DNA from: Neovahlkampfia damariscottae
Taxonomy: Eukaryota; Heterolobosea; Selenaionea; Neovahlkampfiida; Neovahlkampfiidae
Length of the DNA: 64,000 bases
Reading direction: 5' to 3'
NCBI GenBank assembly: GCA_016618085.1
Contig: JABLTG010000032.1
Coordinates: 62,001 to 126,000 of the forward strand
In this document: piece by piece, positions 45,257 to 57,435 of the stretch
How the letters are laid out: each line of letters begins with the position of its first letter
How positions within the stretch are numbered: position 1 is the stretch's first letter
The notes under the pieces: model-generated
Database searches by the model: none
The model's input: only the letters and a program-made list of their open reading frames with translations
Told to the model about the DNA's origin: nothing
Position numbers and translations under genes: made by a program

Positions 45257-48045
45257 TTATTCATTGGTTTCTTCGTTCACTGGTCGGAAAACGACATTTG
45301 AAGATTCAAGATTTGGTTGATTTTGCAGTGGTCTATAAATTACGTTTGTATTTTGGAGTGTATCTATTTGATTCACAGATACACTTTGAGTTCTTGATTG
45401 AGGTACAACTTCAACAGTTCTATAAGTTTCAACTGGTTGATTTGCAATTTGATATGTCATTGCAACTGTTGACTTCTGGATTTCATTTTCTTTCATATAT
45501 TTCTCCTGCAATTTTTCTTCTTTTTCTTGTTGCTTCTGATCTTTTATGATTTCTTTTAACTCCACATTTCTTTCTTTCATATTTTTCACATCTTTCCAAG
45601 TGATGAATATGTAAATCCCTTCAATAATACGATCTTTAAGATACATAAAAAACACACGTGAATAAGCAAAAACAGAAACTGTTGAAAGTACCAATAGGAT
45701 TGAAGGATAATATCCAAAGTTATCTTTTGTTGTAATGAATTCTGCATTATCTTCCAGATTGATTTCATAATTTGCTTCACCAATTTTTGAAATAGTTCTA
45801 ACTCCAATTGTAGGTTTTGAACAATAGTATTTTTTGTTTTCTTCAGTATTGATTTTGTTATTTTGATAGTATTTTGAAGAATGTGTTGGTCTTACAAATT
45901 GTATTGAAGAAGGAGTTAATTTGTAATTGACATCAAAAAGTTTCTTTTGGTTCTTTGATAACTTATAACATTGATAAGTTTTAGTTGAATCACAAGTTCC
46001 ATTCAAATTAAAACAGACATCAGTCACAGTATAATTTGAATTTGATTTTGAAACAAATACATTTGCATGTGAAACAGGAGGAATAGTCGTATTTTCATTG
46101 AAATAAAAATGATTATAAGTAGCTCCAATTGTTGGAACTCTGGTTTCATAAAAATCTGGAGTTTGAATGTATTCAAGAATATCACTTGATTTTACAAATT
46201 GTGGTCTCTTTAAAAAATTATAAACTGATGATCCTCCATACGCAAGCCAACAAATAAATACGAATAAGTATGCTCCATAGTTCAAAATCCAATCTGAAAG
46301 TAATTTAACACTTTGTCCTTTTTCAACAATCTTTGAAGTTCTGTAAACAAAGAATTCTATTGGTGGTGATAATATATCATATAGAAACAATATCACCTGT
46401 CTCAATAGTGTTCCAAAGATAGAAGCAGTCAAAAATGCAGTTAATACTTAAGGAGAGTGTTTAGTGCTGAAATTTCTTACTTGGTACTAAACTACTGACT
46501 GTCAAAGGTACCCACGTTTCTCGATATGTTATGTCACTGGATGATGTGAATTCAATTGTTGTGTCACATGAACCTGAGCATTTGGAAACTTTTTGAAATA
46601 TTTCATATCTTTGAATTGGGAGGAATTGAATTGGAGTAAAAGCTGATTGAAATCTGATATAAAATTTGTTCAAGCTTTGTAAACTCAATTCAAAACATGT
46701 ATATTCACTGTAATCACGCAACAAATTGTTTCCAAGTAAATACGTATTGATACAAATTGATTTTGTGTTATTTGTGACATTGAGTGCATGTGTTGAAGCA
46801 AATCTATGTGAAATAAATGGATTTACATTTGGTGATAATTGAAGAGTTTTACAATCTTTTTCTTTGCAACATAAATTTTTTGGTGAATTTTTGTCATACT
46901 TGTCACAAAAATAATACCTCGGAATTTGATTTTGTAATTCAAAACTTGGTTCTATATGCTTTATACTTAACACAGGAAAGTTTGTTCTGATTTCATTTTC
47001 AACAAAAATTCCGAGAAAAGTAAGTTGACCAATGATTGTAAATACAATCAAACAACAAAACATGCTATTTTCTGGAATGCATTTTATCCTTTCTTGGAAT
47101 GTTAATCTTACAGGAAATATACAATTTGTGCAACAACCCTTCATATATTCACAACATAAGAAAAACATACTGAATGTTGCAAAGATTGAAATGATCAACA
47201 TCAAATATTCTTCATATTTGATAGTTTCTTTGTAAAACTGTAATTTTGCAAAATTATGAACTAAATAAATATTAAATGCTGACGTTCCATTATTTTGAAT
47301 ATTTGAAAAATCACCAATTGGAGTTTCAGTTTCAAAATCATAAATTATCAATTCACGACAATCTGAATCAAATTGATAATAATCATAGGAAATAGACTTG
47401 AAAAATTAGTTGGAAAAATTGATTTTACAAATGTTTGATTTGTCATTGTTTCGTTTGACAATATATTTCCATTGAATAAGTTGTAACAAATTGTTGAATT
47501 TTTCAATGAAGAACAAGATGTTTTTATGAAACAAATGGAAGCATCACCACCTATATTTTCAAAAGGATTTGGTAATCCATCAATATTGATGGTTAACATA
47601 TTTTCATGACTAAATACCGATGTTTTGTGAAAGGAAATTCTTTCACTGTGTGTACAAAGAGCTCTACAGATAGGTTTTGTACTTTCATTAAAAACTTGAA
47701 AAGGTGAAAATACTGAGTTAGCAATGTAATAATTTGGTATCAATTGAGTTGGTTTGTATACAAATTCTTCAACAATTTGTGACTTTGTTATAAATAGAAT
47801 AATAAGAACAGCAATAAACACAGCAGAAGCCAATAAAGCACAAAAACATGTACAAATACCTTTTGAAAATATAAGTATTTCTTTTTCTTTTTTCTACTTC
47901 CAACACAATTTGAAATAATTCTTCGTCTTTTGTTCCTTACGTTGGAGATGAGAAATTTATTTTTTCTTTTTTCTCTTTGTTCTTCTGTTTTGGCTGGCCA
48001 TATTTTTTCATAAATATAATCCCAAATATCGGAAAATGAGCACAT
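45257..48045 (-). CDS. Two-TM family membrane protein, three fused modules
   Basis: Exons 47941..48045, 47429..47893, 46481..47396, 45257..46446; introns 47, 32 and 34 nt; 891 aa, total in frame. Three consecutive units of short cytosolic stretch, TM, ~200-residue glycosylatable Cys-containing ectodomain, TM: TM1-TM2 within exons 2-3, TM3-TM4 spanning exons 3-4, TM5-TM6 in exon 4, then a Glu/Lys coiled tail and a Gln/Thr-rich end. The N-tail DIW motif and the GICTCFC entry to TM1 echo the one- and two-module genes at 13.8-17.2 kb. CCAATCA box 38 nt upstream. The stop sits in GAATAAAAA. Function unknown. Confidence 0.75.
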
Positions 48046-48154
48046 AACTTCACCAACACTTCACAATTTGAAAATCAAAATGATTGGATAAAAATAGTTG
48101 CATCAACTGGAAAATGAATGACCCAGAAGAAAAATAAAAGAAATTAATATGATT

Positions 48155-48370
48155 TTATTCTTTCAGGAATTTAAGTTGAGATTCACTTGAATGGAGTAAT
48201 GCAAGATGTAGATTGGCACTCCAATCTGTTCTTGGGATTTTTGTTCCACAAATTGTGCAAATCATGAAAGATTTCTTTGAATTCTTTTCAAGTGTTTGTT
48301 TCAACATAGATTTTCTCTTTCTTGATTCTGGAGTAGGAACTTTGATTGGAGCTTTCTTTGCTTGTTTCAT
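48155..48370 (-). CDS. Small C2HC/C2H2-type zinc-finger protein (copy A)
   Basis: 71 aa. A basic N-terminal half is followed by one zinc-finger-like motif: CTICG.KIPRT.WS..LH..LLH. It is a paralogue of the gene at 54014-54310: 16 of about 24 finger residues agree, including IPRT and WS. ATG 48370 is the only start in the frame, and the box ATTGG lies 55 nt upstream, the same distance as in the paralogue (54 nt). It lies 81 bp downstream of the stop of the large kinase/cyclase gene, same strand. Confidence 0.65.
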   Translation of the reverse strand: MKQAKKAPIKVPTPESRKRKSMLKQTLEKNSKKSFMICTICGTKIPRTDWSANLHLALLHSSESQLKFLKE

Positions 48371-48451
48371 AACTTGTTCTGAATGACAGACACAATGTTC
48401 GTTGAAATCGGTTGACTGAATTCATTGGTTCATAAAATTAACAAGAGTTAT

Positions 48452-51400
48452 TTAAAAGGAAATTGGATCTCCATCTTTTGATATTTTTATTTCTCCTTTC
48501 CATTCAGAAGGTAAGATCATTGGTTGATAAAATTTGCAAACAGAAACATAATACTCAACAATTCCTTTCACATCCATTGATTTAAAAACAGCTAATGCTT
48601 CATCAAACTTTTTTTCAGAGAAAAATTCAACACCAAGATTAAATTGTTCGATATCCAAAAGAAGAGAATCTTTTTTTGAATTGATTGCATATAGTTTCTT
48701 TGAATGAAATTGACCTTTCAAAATGAAAGATCCAAGATAGTAACAATCAATTTCTTCGTATTTAATAATTTGAAAAATCTCTTCTGTGATGATCATATTA
48801 ACTCCCAATGTTTTGGTTAAATTTTCCATTCTTGAAGCTGTGTTCACAGTACTACTGATAGCAGTAGCATCTAAACGTTTTTCAAATCCAAGTGTGCCAA
48901 TCATAACATTTCCATAAGCTATTCCAACTCCAATTTTTATTGGAATAACACGATTTGAATTTAATTCATTCATGGTTTCGATCATTTGAACTCCAGCTAA
49001 AACTCCATCCATTGGAGATTCTGGAAATATTGCCATGACACAATCACCAATGAATTTATCAACAAAACCATTATTTGATGATATTGAAGGAGCAAGTTCT
49101 CCTAAAATATTATTAACAAATTTGAAGCTTTCTTTAGCATTCATTTTATCTGAAATTGAAGTAAAATCACGAATGTCTGAAAATAAGATTGTCATTTTCT
49201 TTTCGACTGAATCTGAAGGTTGAAGATTTCTGATGTCTTTCTTTTCCAATAAATTTAAAAATTGGGCTGGTAAGAATCTAGCATACGCTTCATTGATAGT
49301 TTTAACATCTTCATATAAATTAGAATTTTCAATTGAAATAGCGACTTGTGAAAGCACATGCTTTAAAATGAACTTTCTACTTTCTGTAAATGCTCCAATC
49401 ATTGAGTTATTCTCCAAATAAAGAATTCCAGATAATTTCTTTCCTTTGAGAATTGGAGCACATAAAACTGATTTTATAGATTTCTTTTGAACATAGATGT
49501 CATTAGCAAGATCTTGTTTTGCGTTATGATAAATGATCATTTCTCTCTGATTCAAACATTGATTGAATATCTTGATTGACAAAAAATTACATTCTAATGT
49601 GATTTCTTCATTTTGTTGCAATGACTTTTTATTTGAAACTTCACTATGAACAAAGAATTTTCCATTTTCATTGAGAATGATAAACCCTTTTTCAGCTCCT
49701 GCATTTTCAACAATGACTTTGTTAAGCTTTTTAAGTAATTTTTCTTTATCTAAATCTTCAGTGATGGCGGTGGCTGATTTAATGATTGTTTGGATATCAA
49801 TATTTGGAGCACCAGAAGTAGTAGTTGAGAAATTAGCTGTTCCAAAACTAATCACTTGGTTTGAAGAATTTGAGCTTGTACTGACATTTGATATTTCAGA
49901 GTCTCTTCGAAGTACAATATGTCTGTATTTACAAACAGCATTCATGTTTTTGAATTTTTCAAATGCTTCTGACCAAAGAACTTTTGCATATGATTTGTGA
50001 ATGATTTTTTTTTCACAAAATCTAGCAAAGTATTCATAAGCCAAAGCTTCAACCCATGGACTTTTCGCAGATGTAAGAATTGACTGTTCAAATAGCTCAA
50101 ATATATCTGAATTTCTTTCTTTGTTGATTGTTGCAATGAGAGCTTTTGCCAAGTAATATCTACAACCAAAATATTTTGTGTTCATCATGTTGAACTTTTC
50201 TAAAATTTCAAAACTTTTTTTCATCGCTTCAAATGAATCATTTTCTGGAGAATAATTCTCAAAATGAATTAATATCCTGTAAAAAGGTGAATCAAGATAA
50301 TGTGGCAATGCCATGTTTTCTCTTGGAAATTCCTCGTTTAATAAATCAATTGCTTCTTTTGCTTCTGTGAATTTCTTCAATAAATATGCTGAAACAGCTT
50401 TGTGAAATGTGTAACTAAATCTTCCCCAAGGAATTGTTTCAAAACCAGGTATCTTCAAATCAGGTGTATATTCATGTTCTTTTCCAGTAATAACTTTAAT
50501 GGTTTGAAGATTACAAGAAATGCAATCACCAATAAAAACATGTTTTGCATTATAAACTAAATTAGCAGCTTCTGTCATTTTTTGATGAAAATTTTCATAA
50601 CTTGTCCCATTGAGAACAGTAGCATTTGAATTACAAAAATAAGCATATGAACCCCATGACTTTTCTCCTATACTATGTCCAAACATTGCACTGTATTCAA
50701 GTAATTTCATAAGTTCTGTAGCGTTGAAATTAAAAGGAGCTGAAAGTCCAGTATAAAACTTGGTGTAAAAAGCTTGAATAGGATTTGTGATGTTTTTCAT
50801 CATTTTATGAGCAATATGACCCATAATTTGTGGTTTTGGATCCAAGAAATAAGCTTGAGAAAACCAACTTGCTGCTGCTAAAAGTGAAGGAAGAATTGGA
50901 TGATTTCCATGCTTGATTGCCAATTTCACACCTAATAACAATGAAGCAGTAGATAAATGAGGTAAACATGCTTGAAAATGAAGAGGCATATTAACTTCTG
51001 TGTAATATCTCGTTAATAAAATAATTTCTTCGTCTGCTTGTTTTGGTATGGCATCCAATAACTCTTGTTCTGATTCGATATTTTTGAAGAAATCATTGAC
51101 TTCATCAAACAAATTCTGGATCCAAATGTCAAATAGTTTCATATCTTTTCTTGGCATATCTTTGGAAATATCATATAAATCAAAAATTTGAAAGGTCAAA
51201 TTAACAGCATTTTTGAAATCTGCCATGATTGTTAAGAGATTTGCATATTCAATATTAACCTTCAAGGTTTCAAAATCAGTTTTTGTGTGCTTGAGTAATT
51301 CATCATAAATTTTTGATGATTCTTCATTTTGATACGATAAATAAAAATGATGAGCCAATGAATGATAAACACGAAATGTAGTTTCGTGATCAAGTTCCCA

Positions 51401-53785
51401 TGAATCCTCTTTTAAAAGTTCTTTTGCTATTTTGGAAAAAGTCAATGCTGGTTCAAAAGCAAAATTCTTTTTTGCAATATCTGCTGCTTTCAAATTTAAA
51501 TTGATCAATTCAGTAATGTCTGTAAAATGATCACCAGCTTTATTTAGATTGTTAACAATATCAAATATGAATTCGTCAATTTGATTTTCTTTTTTCGCTT
51601 TTTCTAAAATTTTCTTTCCAATCTGAGCATGAATTTGATCTCGATCTTCAAAAATTTCATATGCTGATTGTTGTAATCTATCATGAACGAATTTGAATGA
51701 TTCTTTGGATTCAACAACCCATCCCAAACGAATAGGTTCTAACAAATCTTTGTAAGTGTGTGTTGGTGACTTTTCAGAAATCAATGAAAGCATATCCAAT
51801 GAAAAAGTATTACCAATACAAGCAGCCCGATTTAATATTAATTTGCATGTATTAGAGTATTCCTTTAAATTATTTACCATAAAATCAACAACATTTTCTG
51901 AGAATTTTGTCGTTGAAATTTTTTGTAGATCCCATTCCCATTTTTCAGTTGAATAATTGAATTTGATTAATTTCTTATCATAAAGATTGAAAATAAACTC
52001 TTTGATAAAAAAAGGATTACCCATGGTCATTTTGAACACTAACATAGCAAAATCTTTCACATCCATATTTTTTAATGAATCTTGTAATATTTCTTCAATG
52101 AATTCTACTTGCAAATACTTTAAAGTGAGTGTTTCAAATTTTCTTTCTTTAAAGATTGGTTGTAATATTGTATTCATTTGATGAGTTGGAGAAACTTCAT
52201 TATCTCTATATGCACCAATAAGGAATACTCTGATATTTTTTCGCTTAATCATTGAATTGATTAAATTCAAGCTTGGTGTATCAGCCCATTGTAAATCATC
52301 CAAAAACAAAGTCAAAACTTTCTTTGATGAAATAACACTGAAAAAATCAAGTAAAGTTTCAATGAATCTCTCTTGTTGATCATTTTCAGATGAAAGTGGA
52401 GATAAATCTGGTTGATCACCTAATATATATTGACTTTCTTGAATCATGTTGGTGATGATTTTACCATTTTGTTTCACAGCTTCTAATATTTTCTTTTTTT
52501 CCATTTCCAATTTTTCTTTGGATTCTGTTGATAAGAGTAAAAAGTATTTTCGGAGAATTCTTTGAAAAATTACCAATAAAATTTGACTTACTGAATGAAA
52601 GCACTGTACGGTATTGACTTTTGAAATTGATCAAATTTTCCAGAAAATGAAACGGAGTTTTTTTCTGATGCAAGAATTGCATCAACTAAACACTGTGAAA
52701 AAATGATGTTAAAAATAAAATATTTCAAACTGATTTTCCAATGCCACTCACTCCAGCTATTAATAACATTTGTGTTTCTTGTTTTTCTTGAACTTTTTGT
52801 AGAACTTTTTTTCCTAACTTAATTTCTTCATCTCTTCCGTAAAGTTTGTTTCCAAATAAAAAAGTATCATTTACATCATATTGGCCAGCTTTGAATTCTT
52901 GTAATTCCTTTTCAATATTCAAATTTTTAAGAATAAATTCTAATTCCTTCTTCACTCCAGCTATTGAAGAGTATCGATCTGATTGGTTCTTTTTCATCAT
53001 TTTTTGAACTACATCCTCAAGAGATTGAGGAACATTTGAATTCTTTAATTGAATTTTTGGTGGTGTCTTTGCGATATGTGAATAAATTACATTATTTAAA
53101 TCTCCGTTGAAAGGAACAACTCCAGTCAATAGTTGAAAGAAAGTTATTCCTAATGAATAAATATCACTTGTTTTGTTTACAAGTGCGTTAGTCCTTCCTG
53201 TTTGCTCAGGGCTCATGTACAAAAAGGTTCCTAAAATTATATGTGAAAACTAGAAATGAACAAACCTCTTATTGCTTCAGATTTTGGGACGTTTGGATGT
53301 TTTAATGAAACTAATGCACTGGCTTCAAAATCAACAATTGTATATCTATTCTTTTCTTTGTCAAATAAAATATTTTCAGGTTTGATGTCACAATGAACAA
53401 TATTGAGTTCATGAACCAATTGAAGCACTTCACAAACTTTAATTGCTAAGTTTAAAAACTCTTCGACTTTGAGACATTTATTCTTTTCTAATAAACTTTT
53501 CAAAGAAACTCCATGTAACGCTTTGATAACAATCATACTGTTTTGTTCATGGTGAAATAATAGTGGTTCTGGAAAGAATTGAGGATTCTTGTCATAAAGA
53601 ACCGAGCTAATTTGATAATCTTTTTGGTAGAAACGAATTGCTGCTTCTGAAGGAAAGTCGTGTGGGTAAATTTTGAGAACAACTTTTTTTTCTTGGTAAA
53701 TGCCTTTAAACACTTTGCTGTTCTTTGAAACATGAATAGGTTTTTCATCTGTGAGGATGAAATCGTCTGGTAGTTTGTCAGTCAT
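48452..53785 (-). CDS. HstK-like kinase / AAA-type ATPase / GAF / class III nucleotide cyclase
   Basis: Exons 53266..53785, 52731..53230, 52592..52692, 48452..52559; introns 35, 38 and 32 nt; 1742 aa. Kinase (1-290): ILKIYP-type Lys (VVLKIYP), HCDIKPEN in place of HRD, DFE in place of DFG, YMSPEQTGR. P-loop ATPase: GVSGIGKS (about 335), FLDDLQWAD. A long TPR-like helical region, GAF (about 1295-1450), then a cyclase (about 1495-1660) with FSDIRDFT metal Asp, VDKFIGD and VNTASR. The layout matches bacterial HstK proteins with a cyclase replacing the histidine kinase. It probably makes cAMP/cGMP in response to a GAF ligand (inference). Confidence 0.88.
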
Positions 53786-54013
53786 ACCTTCCTTTTTTTC
53801 TTTGAGTAATTAATTAGATACTCTCATTCAACCAATAAAGAAAATTTATCTTCTTTAAGAATTAACTGTTTGGGAAGGTGTCTGAGAATGGAGCAAAAAA
53901 TACTGAATTTGTTCTAACTTCAAATTTGGAGGATTTGTTCAGCCCTAATTTGGTGAAATTTGTCAAAATTTCTAAAGGTTTCAAATTATGACATGTTTTA
54001 TTTACAAGTGTTT

Positions 54014-54310
54014 TCAATCAAAAAACATCATTTCCGTTTCATCCTTCAACTCATGACACAACTTGGCGTGTAGTTTGCCGCTCCATTGTGTTCTTGGAAT
54101 TTTGGAACCACAATAAGAACATACCATGAAGCTGTATTTCTTATTTTGTGACTCATGATCTTTTGCTTTGTGAGTGACAGTTTTATGCTTTTTGAATAGT
54201 TCTGGAGTGCTGATTTTAATAGGTTGTATGTTTGGACTTGTCACTCTTTCAATTTTTTCAATAGAGGTTCTTAGTATATCTTTTCTACTTTGTTTTCTTT
54301 TCAGTGACAT
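54014..54310 (-). CDS. Small C2HC/C2H2-type zinc-finger protein (copy B)
   Basis: 98 aa. A basic Ser/Lys/Gln-rich N-terminus is followed by the finger CSYCGSKIPRTQWS..LH..LCH near the C-terminus, paralogous to the gene at 48155-48370. The start is set at ATG 54310; the frame continues upstream through the ATTGG box (54364-54368) to a TTG, which is not used. The two copies flank the 1742-aa kinase/cyclase gene on the same strand. Role unknown; nucleic-acid or protein binding is plausible. Confidence 0.62.
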   Translation of the reverse strand: MSLKRKQSRKDILRTSIEKIERVTSPNIQPIKISTPELFKKHKTVTHKAKDHESQNKKYSFMVCSYCGSKIPRTQWSGKLHAKLCHELKDETEMMFFD

Positions 54311-54499
54311 TTCTTGTTGGTTTTGTTTGCCCACTTGAAGTTTCTCCTGTGAATTGGATTCTGATTGGTCAATCAATTAATTATATTTGTTGTGCTGTTT
54401 CAAATTCAATTTCTTGGAAATTATACCCTTTCATTTGAATTCAAAAAGCAAAAAAAAATTTCGAATTTCTAATCGTTTTTATTTGTCAGTTTTCCACTT

Positions 54500-55106
54500 T
54501 CACAATTCAAATTTCTTCAGTGTAGCACTATCGTTGAATCCTAATTCTTTCAAATGTTGATTCCAATTGAAAAATACTTCTCCATGAATTTCTCTTTCAA
54601 GTTGTACTAATTGTTTCATAAATCCAAGATTTGGTTTTACAATAGGTCTTTTTTCTTGAACAAAAATTAAAGTTTCTTCAAATTTTTTCTTTTCTGATTT
54701 CATGATGTACTGGAAAACAATTTTAAAAAAAAAAAAAAATTACACAAATAACAGCAGTAGCAGAACGACTTACACCATATGAACAATGTACCTAAACATA
54801 TTTAATCATTATTTTAAACCAAACCAAAACTTTTCCTTTTTTCTTTTTTGTTGATGAAACAAATTTATGTATTTCTTGAAAATCATCATACAAATATGAA
54901 TCAACTGTATCATTAATATCTATTTTCATATATTCAAAATCAGAAGGATGAAAGTTATCCACCTGAGAAGTTACATTTAAAATGTGAGTCACATTCAATT
55001 CTTTCAGCAGTTCTTTATCCTTTGCGTGATATTTATCTCCTAAAAATAAAAAATCTTTTCCATCTTCATATGTTAAAATAACTGTTGGTTTTTCTTCATC
55101 AAACAT
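54500..55106 (-). CDS. Dual-specificity protein phosphatase
   Basis: Exons 54825..55106, about 54743..54791, 54500..54709; introns about 33 nt each (exon 2 ends uncertain by 1 nt); 179 aa. Compact DUSP fold: LFLGDKYHAKD (recognition loop), LNVTHILNVT, then the catalytic loop HCSYGVSRSATAV joined by splicing intron 1, and a KRPIVKPNLGF motif near the end. The catalytic Cys and Arg are both present. Introns interrupt exactly around the active site, so unspliced reading loses it. Atypical DUSPs of this size act on MAP kinases or non-protein substrates. Box ATTGG 34 nt before ATG 55106. Confidence 0.88.
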
Positions 55107-55207
55107 GTTTTTGTTGTTTTTGATAACTTGTGATGTTCGATTGGTCAAATAATTTCAACCGTTTTCACTTCAATTTATTTTTTGAATTCATAAAAAAAAA
55201 AAATAAT

Positions 55208-56880
55208 TTATTCTTTAAACAAATTGTCATCTCTATAAACTAATTTTTCAATTAAATCCGCAGTAGCTTTAGCTAATTGAGTCAAAGCTTCCAAATTTAC
55301 ATTTTCAAGTGAATCACAAGGTTTATGATGACAAGGGTCAAGTTCTGCATCAGCAATGCCTTGAAACATATTTCTTTCTTCAATTGATTTGATATCTGTT
55401 GAACCTGCAGTCATTCCTCCAACAGGAATTCCAGCATTGATAAAAGGAACAAAATCATTTTGTGTCATTGAGTCCATTGGTAAATTTTTCCATTTCTCTT
55501 TTTGTTTGTCAAAATAATTTCTATAATATTGTGATATCTTTGCACTAAATGGTCTAATTGCAGGATTTGAAGCAGTTCTACCATCAAAAATTCCACGAAT
55601 GTAATTTGGTGAAGCAAGTGTATCAAGATTCACATAAGCAACAACAGAACTTGGATCAAATAAACTTGAAACATAATATTTTGAACCAAATGAACCAACT
55701 TCACCAGCACCCCAAAAAGCAAATCTAACTGTAGAAATGTTTTTAATTTATTTTTTTTTTTTCAAACCTTCATAAGATGTATCAAGAGCAATACCCAAGT
55801 TAAAAAATTGAATAGCCATTTCTAAAAGAGCAGCAACACCAGAACCATCTAAAAAAAAAAATCAATTTTTTTTCAACACTTACTATCATTTAAACCAGGA
55901 CTTCCTGAAGATGAATCTAAATGACCACCGATAACAATCATCTTTTTTGATGGTTTTTCTTTTTTACCTTCATGAATTTTTTCAAAAAAATCACAAAAAA
56001 CGTTGAACGTCCATTCCATTTCAATTTTTGTATCCCAGTGTAAATTTAAAATGACAGTTTTATCAATAAAATTTTCAGTCCTTAAAGTTTTACCAACTAA
56101 AAAAGAAACTGAAAAAACAGGTATATCAATAAGTTTTAAATCATAAGTCCATTCTTTAAAGTTGATTAATTGTTTTGTTAAAAGATTTCCTGATTCAGCT
56201 GTTTGTTGAAAGAGAACTCCTTTAACACCTGATTTTTGAGCGTTTAAACTTTTATCATATAAACTACAAATTGAAGTATCTGATGATATAACAACTAAAG
56301 CATCTTTTGAATTTTCAAAGTCCGTCAAATTACAACCTCTTGCTGGAAGAAAGTCTAAAAATTTAAGTGAAGCAGTGATATTTTGATGTCCTTTTCCACC
56401 ATAGTGCATTTGAAGAAAATCTATTTCATGTTTGTATTTTATATGAGTTGGTTTTATTTGAGTTAAACTTGGTTTGTTAATTTGCTCATAAACAGGAACT
56501 TGGAAATATTGTCTCCATATATTACATCTTTTTTTGTTCTCGTTGTATAAAGTTCTCATAACATAAAAAGCGCTTTCGTTAAAACCATGGTTAACACTTC
56601 TTCCAGGAATGGTCATTCGTTTCGCTATTAAATCTAAATTTTTGAGATGTACCTCTAAAGAATCACTGTGAATTACATTTGACAGTGATAAATCAGGATT
56701 TCTAGCATAAAATAAAAGAGCTGTTGCTCCTCCAAGTGTAAATAAAAAAGCTATGAAAAAGAAAACACATGCTCCGTATGGAACAAATTCTTGTATCTTT
56801 GGACATCGACTCGGTATTTCATATTCTTCAGAAAGAAGATGAAAATCCTCCATCGAGTTGTGTTTGTTTGATTCTTCCAT
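55208..56880 (-). CDS. M28-family metallopeptidase, type II membrane protein
   Basis: Exons 55884..56880, 55768..55848, 55208..55728; introns 35 and 39 nt (second donor GTTTGA); 532 aa. Cytosolic N-tail, one TM anchor (about residues 34-58), then a PA-like segment and the zinc peptidase fold: GGHLDSSSGS, GLNDNGSGVAA (bridging Asp, restored by intron 1 splicing), WGAGEVGSFGS (catalytic Glu), PVGG and DPCHHKPCD (last His). Related to glutamate carboxypeptidase II and aminopeptidases; specificity unknown. A CCAATCA box begins 10 nt before the ATG. Confidence 0.87.
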
Positions 56881-57141
56881 AAAATTATGATTGGATGAAA
56901 AAATAACACAACTCCAAAAGTTTTTCTTTTGAAAAACAATTTTATTGATTCATAAAATAAAAACTAAAAATGAATAAAAATCACTTCAAAAAAAATCAAC
57001 CAATAGTTCTTGTTTTTAACTCTAAAAAATGTTTTTTCGTCCAGGTTTGAAAGTGAAAAGAAAAATTAACAGTTTTTAGTTTTGTCAACCATAAATTTAA
57101 TTAAACATCAAAATTTCAAAAATTTGTTGAACAATCAAGAA

Positions 57142-57309
57142 ATGTCTTATGTTACAAATAAAAAAAGAAGAATTCGTAGATTTAAAAGAAAAATGATAAA
57201 AATTCAAGAATTTAGAAAAAAATTTAATGAAGAAATGGATTTATTAGAAGCAGAAAATTTAAAATTAAAAAATGAAAATCAAACACAAACATCAACTCAA
57301 GCAAATTAA
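57142..57309 (+). CDS. Small basic helical protein
   Basis: 55 aa. A Lys/Arg-rich stretch (KKRRIRRFKRK) leads into a likely coiled-coil helix ending in a Gln/Thr tail. This could be a small leucine-zipper-like or ribosome-associated protein, but no family is recognised. It lacks a nearby CCAAT box; the closest is about 140 nt upstream (near 57000), so an unseen 5' UTR intron is possible. An ATG-less extension upstream (from 57082) was not used. Confidence 0.5.
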   Translation: MSYVTNKKRRIRRFKRKMIKIQEFRKKFNEEMDLLEAENLKLKNENQTQTSTQAN

Positions 57310-57435
57310 AATTGTTTTTTTTTAATTTTTGGATGTTGTGTGTTTTAAATTAATTTAAATTTCTCAAACATTTTAGTGAAACAAAATGAACAACTGATAT
57401 AAACTCTTTCGTAAATATCTCCGATTGGACAAAAC

